Part shown: in pieces, positions 6,828 to 8,078 of the stretch | Numbering within the stretch: the first letter of the stretch is position 1 | Layout: the number at the start of each line of letters is the position of its first letter | DNA from: Fulvivirga aurantia | GTDB taxonomy: Bacteria > Bacteroidota > Bacteroidia > Cytophagales > Cyclobacteriaceae | Assembly (NCBI RefSeq): GCF_009711475.1 | Contig: NZ_SMMD01000778.1 | Coordinates: forward strand, 1 to 8,078 | Direction: 5' to 3' | Length of the DNA: 8,078 nt | Translations under genes and position numbers: made by a program | Notes under the pieces: model-generated | What the model saw: only the letters and a program-made list of their open reading frames with translations | The model's database searches: none | Told to the model about the DNA's origin: nothing

Positions 6828-8015
6828 ATGAGAACAATCGATGACATCAATTTTGAAGGTAAACGAGCCTTAATCAGAGTAGACTTTAATGTGCCATTAA
6901 ATGATAAACATGAAATCACTGATGATACTCGCATAAGAGCTGCCGTACCCACTATTAAAAAAATACTCTCAGATGGAGGGTCAGTAGTATTGATGTCGCA
7001 TTTGGGCCGACCGAAAAACGGGCCTGAAGAAAAATTCTCATTAAAGCATTTGGTTGACGACCTCTCGGGTAGGTTTGACACAGAAGTAAAATTTGCAGAT
7101 GATTGCATTGGCGATGATGCTAAAAACATGTCTGGTGCTTTAGAAAAAGGTGAAGTACTGCTATTAGAAAATCTGAGGTTCTACTCTGAAGAGTCCAAAG
7201 GTGATGAGGACTTTGCTAAAAAGCTTGCTGATCATGGTGATATTTACGTAAACGATGCTTTTGGTACTGCTCACAGAGCGCATGCTTCAACAAGTATAGT
7301 CGCTCAGTATTTTGATGAAAAAGCCGCTGGTTACGTGATGGCAGCAGAGCTCAAAAATGCTGATAAAGTTTTAGAGAAAGCCGCTAAACCTTACACAGCT
7401 ATCATGGGTGGTGCTAAAATATCTGATAAAATACTCATCATAGAAAAGCTACTAGACAAAGTCGACAATCTCATCATCGGTGGCGGTATGTCTTATACAT
7501 TCTTCAAAGCTATGGGTGGCCAAATTGGTTCTTCTTTAGTGGAAGATGATAAATTAGATTTAGCCAAATCTTTGATATCAAAAGCTAAAGAAAAAGGCGT
7601 AAACCTTGAGTTACCATTTGATAGCGTAATTGCGGATAAATTTGATAATGAGGCAAAAACAGATGTGGTAAGCAACACTTCAATCCCCGATGGTTGGATG
7701 GGACTTGATATCGGGCCACAGGCTAGCGAAGTTTTTTCAAGAACCATTAAAGAATCAAAAACTGTATTGTGGAATGGTCCTATGGGTGTGTTTGAAATGT
7801 CAAACTTCGCTAAAGGCACAATAAGTATTGCAGAAGCTACCGTAGAAGCTACCGAAAACGGTGCTTTTTCATTGATCGGTGGTGGAGATTCTGCCGCAGC
7901 CGTCAATAGCTTAGGCTATGGAGATAAAGTATCTTACGTATCGACCGGTGGTGGTGCTTTGCTTGAGTATATGGAAGGCAAAACCTTACCTGGCGTAAAA
8001 GCTCTGGAAGAATAA
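6828..8015 (+). CDS. pgk: Phosphoglycerate kinase
   Basis: Cytoplasmic glycolytic enzyme interconverting 1,3-bisphosphoglycerate + ADP and 3-phosphoglycerate + ATP. At 395 residues it is the normal bacterial length and complete. The N-domain substrate site is present: RVDFNVPL (17-24, Asp19 and Asn21), DTRIRA with Arg35, SHLGRP (57-62, His58 and Arg61), ENLRFY with Arg117, and [13 protein letters not shown] with Arg150. The C-domain nucleotide site has GGAKISDK (194-201, Lys197 and Lys201), WNGPMGVFE (315-323), GGGDS (351-355) and STGGGA (372-377). The ATG is preceded by an A-rich AATTAACA without a Shine-Dalgarno. The 30-bp gap from sua5 holds neither terminator nor TAnnTTTG box, so expression from the sua5 promoter or from one inside sua5 is likely. 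No key residue is missing. Confidence 0.98.
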   Translation: MRTIDDINFEGKRALIRVDFNVPLNDKHEITDDTRIRAAVPTIKKILSDGGSVVLMSHLGRPKNGPEEKFSLKHLVDDLSGRFDTEVKFADDCIGDDAKNMSGALEKGEVLLLENLRFYSEESKGDEDFAKKLADHGDIYVNDAFGTAHRAHASTSIVAQYFDEKAAGYVMAAELKNADKVLEKAAKPYTAIMGGAKISDKILIIEKLLDKVDNLIIGGGMSYTFFKAMGGQIGSSLVEDDKLDLAKSLISKAKEKGVNLELPFDSVIADKFDNEAKTDVVSNTSIPDGWMGLDIGPQASEVFSRTIKESKTVLWNGPMGVFEMSNFAKGTISIAEATVEATENGAFSLIGGGDSAAAVNSLGYGDKVSYVSTGGGALLEYMEGKTLPGVKALEE

Positions 8016-8044
8016 TCTATGATTGAAACTAAATAATAAAGATG

Positions 8045-8071
8045 AGGATGTCTCAAAAGGTGAGTCATCCT
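8045..8071. terminator. Imperfect hairpin downstream of pgk, possibly the edge of a dispersed repeat
   Basis: AGGATG (8045-8050), one T-T mismatch, and CTC pair with GAG, T, CATCCT (8062-8071) around a 7-base loop, starting 30 bases after the pgk stop. No T-tract follows before the window ends, so termination is unproven. The sequence GTCATCCTGAG at its right arm resembles the opening of intergenic repeats that I recall as common in Bacteroidota genomes; the rest is cut off at the window edge. Confidence 0.35.
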
Positions 8072-8078
8072 GAGTATG

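Noticed and set aside
7832..7854. Direct repeat AGAAGCTACCG twice with a 12-base period in pgk
   Set aside because: It encodes the helical segment EATVEATE, which fits normal Pgk structure and length. It is a small local codon repeat with no sign of a mobile or regulatory element.
7493..7906. 137-codon open frame on the minus strand inside pgk
   Set aside because: It is fully antisense to conserved Pgk motifs and is a by-product of Pgk codon use.

Overview
The window looks like a chromosomal segment from a marine-type Bacteroidota, most likely Cytophagales (relatives of Fulvivirga, Roseivirga or Marivirga). This is an inference from three signs. A giant secreted protein ends in a type B sorting domain of the type IX secretion system (T9SS). 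Shine-Dalgarno sequences are absent and start regions are A-rich. A TAnnTTTG-type -7 box lies just upstream of one start. Base composition is moderately AT-rich and even across the window; I see no insertion sequence, tRNA, rRNA, CRISPR array or phage gene.

Layout. Positions 3-4490 (+) encode a ~1,495-residue secreted modular protein: signal peptide, propeller-like domain, PKD domain, second propeller-like domain, Ig/SprB-like repeats, and a CHU_C gliding-motility-type C-terminus. After 41 bp comes a 116-residue exported carboxypeptidase-regulatory-like domain protein (4532-4882). Seven bases later a Nudix hydrolase begins at a TTG codon (4890-5465). A small two-helix membrane protein that is easy to miss lies on the minus strand (5597-5758) and converges on the Nudix gene. 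Divergent from it is a Sua5-type threonylcarbamoyl-AMP synthase (5838-6797), followed after 30 bp by phosphoglycerate kinase (6828-8015). The last 63 bp hold an imperfect hairpin that may be the start of a dispersed repeat cut by the window edge. The 131 bp between the Nudix gene and the small membrane gene show nothing beyond a short weak palindrome.

How the genes relate. The first three genes run in the same direction with short gaps and could share a transcript, but only the two exported proteins have an obvious common theme (envelope/surface). Sua5 (tRNA t6A modification) and Pgk (glycolysis) are housekeeping genes, and their adjacency probably reflects local co-transcription rather than a shared pathway.

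Gene content is largely ordinary and I do not see a convincing new multi-gene system. The most unusual signals are structural. A long terminator-like inverted repeat with a T6 tract sits inside the first 30 codons of the Nudix gene. A second terminator-like hairpin sits inside the last codons of the same gene, so the gene is framed by hairpins within its own coding sequence. Also worth a look are the unannotated 53-residue membrane protein and the duplicated propeller in the giant protein.
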